Shown here: piece by piece, positions 60,575-64,000 of the stretch | How the letters are laid out: every line of letters starts with the position of its first letter | Numbering within the stretch: position 1 is the first letter of the stretch | NCBI GenBank assembly: GCA_963697205.1 | Contig: CAVONB010000006.1 | Span: 186,001 to 250,000, forward strand | Source: CAVONB01 sp963697205 | Lineage (GTDB): Bacteria > Pseudomonadota > Alphaproteobacteria > Rhizobiales > Hyphomicrobiaceae | DNA length: 64,000 bases | Direction: 5' to 3' | The notes under the pieces: model-generated | Databases searched by the model: none | Seen by the model: the letters and a program-made list of their open reading frames with translations, nothing else | Told to the model about the DNA's origin: nothing | Program-made: the position numbers and the translations under genes

Positions 60575-61021
60575 CTATGCGCGTCTCAGCGCCGCACGGA
60601 TCTTGTCGGCGTTGACAGAGAGCACCGCCGGATCCGCCATCTTCGACGTATGCGGCCCGAGCGAAACGCCCGCATGCCGCGGCAGGACGTGGAAATGCAG
60701 ATGGAACACAACCTGCCCGCCAGCGCTCTCGTTGAACTGGTTGAGTGTCACGCCCTGGGCATCGAACGCCGACATCACCGCCTGCGAGATCGTCTTGACC
60801 GTCGCCATGCAGGCGGCGAGCTGCGCGGGGCTGGCGTCGAGAATGTTGCGCGCCGGCGTCTTCGGGATCACCAGCGTGTGCCCGTCGCAGCGCGGCATGA
60901 TGTCCATGAAGGCCAGCGTGTGGTCGTCCTCGTAGACCTTGGTGCACGGCAACTCGCCGCGCAGGATCCGGGCGAACACGTTGTCGGGGTCGTAGGCGGG
61001 GAGTGGGGCGGCAGCGGTCAT
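60575..61021 (-). CDS. HIT-family nucleotide hydrolase
   Basis: This 148-residue histidine-triad protein has the motif HLHFHVLPR preceded by NESAGGQVVF and the N-terminal FARILRGELPCTKVYEDDHTLAF segment. Members cleave nucleoside phosphoramidates or AMP-lysine-type bonds. The start at 61021 (MTAAAPLPAYDPDN) has AGGAGG upstream. It is the first of three leftward genes and ends 28 bp from the dehydrogenase start. Confidence 0.9.
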   Translation of the reverse strand: MTAAAPLPAYDPDNVFARILRGELPCTKVYEDDHTLAFMDIMPRCDGHTLVIPKTPARNILDASPAQLAACMATVKTISQAVMSAFDAQGVTLNQFNESAGGQVVFHLHFHVLPRHAGVSLGPHTSKMADPAVLSVNADKIRAALRRA

Positions 61022-61256
61022 TCGGTCCTCCTGGCTTGCCCGTATCTCACGGGCTCGCCGCCACACCGTCAAGCCACACCCCGCATCAGCCGGCCGCCCG
61101 TCCCCACCGGGCAACCGCCAGATAGCCGCCGGCCGGCTGCCAGGACGCGCGCCAACAGGCGTGCATCACCGGAAGTTCATCGAGCCCGCAACCACCTGTT
61201 CATCATTTTTTGGAAGATTGGCGACCGTATTCCGTGAACTTGGTCTGGAGTTGCTC

Positions 61257-61652
61257 ATGCGCCTCAAGGAGAGGATCGCCACGCTGCAGCGCAAGTCGGT
61301 CGAGCCCGCCGGCGAGGTCGTCGAGAAGCCGAGTGATCGGCGCTGGGCGAACCGCAAGCCGGGTGTCGTCTCTGCGCGCCTGGTCGCCGATCAGCTCCGC
61401 GAGCCGGTGATGGCCGTCGTGCGCGACATGTCGGCGACCGGCGCCAAGATCCAGGTCGAGCCCAAGCGCCTGGGTCCGATCCAGTCGACGTCCGACATCC
61501 CCGATATCGTCACCATGGTGCTACGCAACGAGCAGACCGAGGTCACCTGCAAGGTGGTCTGGCGTACGATCGACCACATCGGCGTTCGCTTCCAGAGCGC
61601 CCTGCGCCCGTCGAGCTTCCGCGAGCGCTCGCACGTCCGCAAGAAGGCCTGA
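61257..61652 (+). CDS. PilZ-domain protein (putative c-di-GMP receptor)
   Basis: This 131-residue protein has a charged helical N-terminus and a single PilZ domain. Both canonical c-di-GMP motifs are present: RWANR (R29-R33, RxxxR) and DMSATG (D57, S59, G62, DxSxxG). PilZ proteins change partner activity on binding c-di-GMP, so this is a plausible effector of c-di-GMP signalling. No adjacent cyclase or phosphodiesterase gene is seen. The start at 61257 follows GGAGTTGCTC. Confidence 0.85.
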   Translation: MRLKERIATLQRKSVEPAGEVVEKPSDRRWANRKPGVVSARLVADQLREPVMAVVRDMSATGAKIQVEPKRLGPIQSTSDIPDIVTMVLRNEQTEVTCKVVWRTIDHIGVRFQSALRPSSFRERSHVRKKA

Positions 61653-61881
61653 GCCACGGCCCTCCCACGCCCAGCGAGCCCGACCCTTGAGGTTCGCACG
61701 CGTCGGTTCCACGCATTGTGGATGCAGCAACAACCGCTCGCCGCGCGCGGCCAAATCATGATAGCACTCCGCCGGGAACGAAACTGAAACGCGCCGCGCA
61801 CCCGCTCCGCCCTGTGCGGACCGGGCGCTGCCGCGACGATGCTGGCGGATGGGCCGGCGTTGGCCAGTACGGGAAGCCGGA

Positions 61882-62943
61882 ATGAACGAGCGCATCGTCA
61901 CGAGCGCCAAGCGGGAAGGGGACGCCTTCGAGGCGTCGATCCGGCCGCAGTCGCTCGACGAGTTCATCGGCCAGGAGCAGGCCCGCGCCAACCTCAAGGT
62001 GTTCATCCAGGCCGCCAAGGCCCGCGGTGATGCGCTTGACCACGTGCTATTTGCCGGTCCGCCTGGCCTCGGCAAGACCACACTCGCCCAGATCATGGCG
62101 CGCGAGTTGGGCGTTGGCTTTCGCGCCACGTCCGGTCCCGTGATCTCCAAGGCGGGCGACCTCGCCGCCCTGCTGACCAACCTGGAGGAGCGCGACGTCC
62201 TGTTCATCGACGAGATCCATCGTCTGAACCCGTCCGTGGAAGAAATCCTGTATCCGGCCATGGAGGATTTCCAGCTCGACCTGATCATCGGCGAGGGGCC
62301 GGCCGCCCGCTCCGTGCGCATCGATCTGGCCAAGTTCACCCTGGTCGGGGCCACCACGCGCGCGGGCCTACTGACCACGCCCCTGCGCGACCGGTTCGGC
62401 ATCCCCGTGCGGCTCAATTTCTACACCACCGACGAGCTTGAGCTGGTCGTCTCGCGCGGCGGCCGGGTGCTGGGCGCTCCACTCAATCCGGAAGGCGCGC
62501 GCGAGATCGCCCGCCGGGCCCGCGGCACGCCGCGCATCGCCGGCCGCCTTTTGCGCCGTGTTCGCGATTTTGCCGCCGTAGCCGGTGCCGACGTGATCGA
62601 CGCGCCCGTGGCCGATGCCGCGCTGCGCGCGCTCGAGGTCGACCAGGAAGGCCTCGACGCCCTTGACCATCGCTATCTCGCCTGCATCGCGAAGAACTAC
62701 GACGGTGGCCCGGTCGGCATCGAGACGATAGCCGCGGCGCTCTCCGAGCCGCGCGACGCCCTGGAAGAGATCGTCGAGCCCTACCTGCTCCAGCAGGGCT
62801 TCATCGGCCGCACCCCCAGGGGCCGCGTCGTCACGATGAAGGCCTACCGCCATCTCGGCATGAGCGGGCCATCCCGGGCGAGCGGCCAGCTCGCCTTCTT
62901 CGAGGGCGGCGCGGCCACGGACGGCGAGAACGATCAAGGCTAA
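61882..62943 (+). CDS. ruvB: Holliday junction ATP-dependent DNA helicase RuvB
   Basis: This 353-residue AAA+ motor drives branch migration of Holliday junctions with RuvA. Motifs seen are Walker A FAGPPGLGKTTLA, Walker B VLFIDEIHRL, sensor I VGATTRAGLLTTPLRDRFG with the Arg finger, and the C-terminal winged helix (LLQQGFIGRTPRGRV). ruvA and ruvC are not directly upstream; the PilZ gene is. Start 61882 (MNERIVTSAKRE) is typical. Confidence 0.96.
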   Translation: MNERIVTSAKREGDAFEASIRPQSLDEFIGQEQARANLKVFIQAAKARGDALDHVLFAGPPGLGKTTLAQIMARELGVGFRATSGPVISKAGDLAALLTNLEERDVLFIDEIHRLNPSVEEILYPAMEDFQLDLIIGEGPAARSVRIDLAKFTLVGATTRAGLLTTPLRDRFGIPVRLNFYTTDELELVVSRGGRVLGAPLNPEGAREIARRARGTPRIAGRLLRRVRDFAAVAGADVIDAPVADAALRALEVDQEGLDALDHRYLACIAKNYDGGPVGIETIAAALSEPRDALEEIVEPYLLQQGFIGRTPRGRVVTMKAYRHLGMSGPSRASGQLAFFEGGAATDGENDQG

Positions 62944-63069
62944 CGGCCGATGGCCGGCGCCCGCCATGGGCCGTTCATGGCATTGCCGGAAAGCACTGGC
63001 TAGACTGCCGGCAACAAGGGCCGCGCGGGTGCTGCCGGCAGCAGGCCATAGGAAATCTGGGCTTCGACC

Positions 63070-63978
63070 GTGATCACGAGACGTAGAGTTTTGCAGGGCT
63101 TGGGGGGCTTTCTGGCCACCACCATGGGCTTTTCCGGCTACGCCATGGGCGTGGAGCCGCTGCTGCGCATGAATGTGACGCGCTACGCGCTGACGCCCCC
63201 GCGCTGGCCGAAGGGCCTGGGGCTGCGCATCGCCGTGCTGGCCGATCTGCACGCCTGCGAGCCGTGGATGTCGGCTGACCGTATCGCCGACATCGCCGCC
63301 GCCACCAACGCGCTGAAGCCCGATCTCGTGTTGCTGCTCGGCGACTACCAGGCCGCGCATCGTTTCGTGCGCCGCCCGGTCCCGATGCAGGCGTGGGCTG
63401 AGGCGCTGGCCACCTGCCGGGCACCGCACGGCGTGCACGCCGTGCTCGGCAACCACGACTGGTGGGACGACCGGCGCGCGCAGATGCGCGGCAAGGGGCC
63501 GGTCGCCGCCGGCGTCGCCCTCGAAAAACACGGCATCCCCGTCTACGAGAACACCGCCGTCCGTATCGTCAAGGATGGCCAGCCGTTCTGGCTCGCCGGC
63601 CTCGGCGATCAGATTGCGCTCTTCCGCAAAGGCGTGACGCGCCGCGGCATGCGGCTGAAAGGGGTCGACGACCTGCCACGCACACTCGCCGCCGTCACCG
63701 ACGACGCACCCGTTATCCTCATGGCCCACGAGCCCGACATCTTCCCCAAAGTGCCCGACCGGGTCGCGCTGACCTTCTCCGGCCACACCCATGGCGGCCA
63801 GGTCCGACTCTTCGGCTACGCGCCCGTCGTCCCCTCGCGCTTCGGCAATCGCTACGCCTATGGCCACGTCGTCGAGGACAACCGCAATCTGATCGTCTCA
63901 GGCGGCCTCGGCTGCTCGATCGCGCCGGTACGCTTTGGCATGCCGCCCGAGATTGTCCTGGTGGAGCTTGGCGCATGA
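63070..63978 (+). CDS. Metallophosphoesterase with N-terminal export signal
   Basis: This 302-residue calcineurin-fold phosphoesterase has an N-terminal RRRVLQG motif followed by a hydrophobic stretch (about 12-25), suggesting Tat or Sec export or anchoring. The dimetal motifs are complete: DLHA, LLGDYQ, LGNHDWW, MAHEPD and SGHTHGGQV. Related proteins (YkuE-like) act on lipids, nucleotides or phosphodiesters near the envelope. Its stop overlaps the next start (ATGA at 63975-63978). Confidence 0.88.
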   Translation: MITRRRVLQGLGGFLATTMGFSGYAMGVEPLLRMNVTRYALTPPRWPKGLGLRIAVLADLHACEPWMSADRIADIAAATNALKPDLVLLLGDYQAAHRFVRRPVPMQAWAEALATCRAPHGVHAVLGNHDWWDDRRAQMRGKGPVAAGVALEKHGIPVYENTAVRIVKDGQPFWLAGLGDQIALFRKGVTRRGMRLKGVDDLPRTLAAVTDDAPVILMAHEPDIFPKVPDRVALTFSGHTHGGQVRLFGYAPVVPSRFGNRYAYGHVVEDNRNLIVSGGLGCSIAPVRFGMPPEIVLVELGA

Positions 63979-64000
63979 GCACGAACACACCGCGCTGGCC
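63975..64000 (+). CDS. Start of a following gene, cut by the window end
   Basis: An ATG at 63975 overlaps the metallophosphoesterase stop and is followed by eight codons (MSTNTPRW) before the window ends. The overlap supports a coupled gene, but nothing about the product can be said. Confidence 0.45.

Overview
The window is GC-rich chromosomal DNA from an alphaproteobacterium, most likely of the Hyphomicrobiales (Rhizobiales). The main evidence is gene order and content: aroK-aroB, a 49-residue membrane peptide and a large secreted protein beside xerD, bolA, a J-domain gene and cobS/cobT of the aerobic cobaltochelatase, a phytase-type esterase gene near rpmB, and unlinked ruvB and hemH. The order assignment is inference, and nothing in the window fixes the genus. 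I saw no rRNA, tRNA, CRISPR array, prophage or transposase gene.

Layout. 1-5.7 kb: the end of a LysR regulator, an isolated Alg8/Alg44-type polysaccharide synthase pair, a PuuE-like deacetylase and a small secreted protein. 5.7-9.8 kb: maleylacetoacetate isomerase, a carboxymuconolactone decarboxylase-like protein, a CNNM/CorB membrane protein and a lactate dehydrogenase-type flavoenzyme. 9.9-17.2 kb: housekeeping block (aroB, aroK, small conserved ORF, large secreted protein, 103-bp tandem repeat, xerD, Trp/Arg-rich secreted peptide, bolA, J-domain protein). 17.3-24.7 kb: cobS, two coupled paralogues of unknown function, cobT, secreted esterase-like protein, CPBP membrane protein, rpmB. 24.9-30.6 kb: mtgA with a very long N-terminus, ispA, rlmE, a Ppx/GppA phosphatase, an M15 peptidase. 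30.6-37.4 kb: an orphan RTX protein, two alpha/beta hydrolases, an amidohydrolase, a rhodanese. 36.6-42.9 kb: divergent idnO/idnD, thiS-thiG-thiE, a CHAD protein, hemH. 43-58.2 kb: transport and catabolism (branched-chain-type binding protein, TRAP dctQMP, fumC, Gfo/Idh oxidoreductase, ACMSD-like amidohydrolase, GMC oxidoreductase, CocE-type hydrolase, Opu-type compatible-solute transporter). 58.3-64 kb: CmcJ-like protein, lambda-crystallin-type dehydrogenase, HIT protein, PilZ protein, ruvB, metallophosphoesterase.

Four genes in the 39-58 kb part (thiG, dctP, fumC, opuBC-like) carry single or multiple small frame shifts inside otherwise well-conserved coding sequence. Either these are recent pseudogenes or, more likely given their clustering and the intact motifs, residual assembly indels.

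The points most worth follow-up are the Alg8/Alg44-like pair in which the PilZ domain has lost its c-di-GMP motifs, the paralogue pair inserted between cobS and cobT, the 103-bp tandem repeat before xerD, and the extended MtgA.
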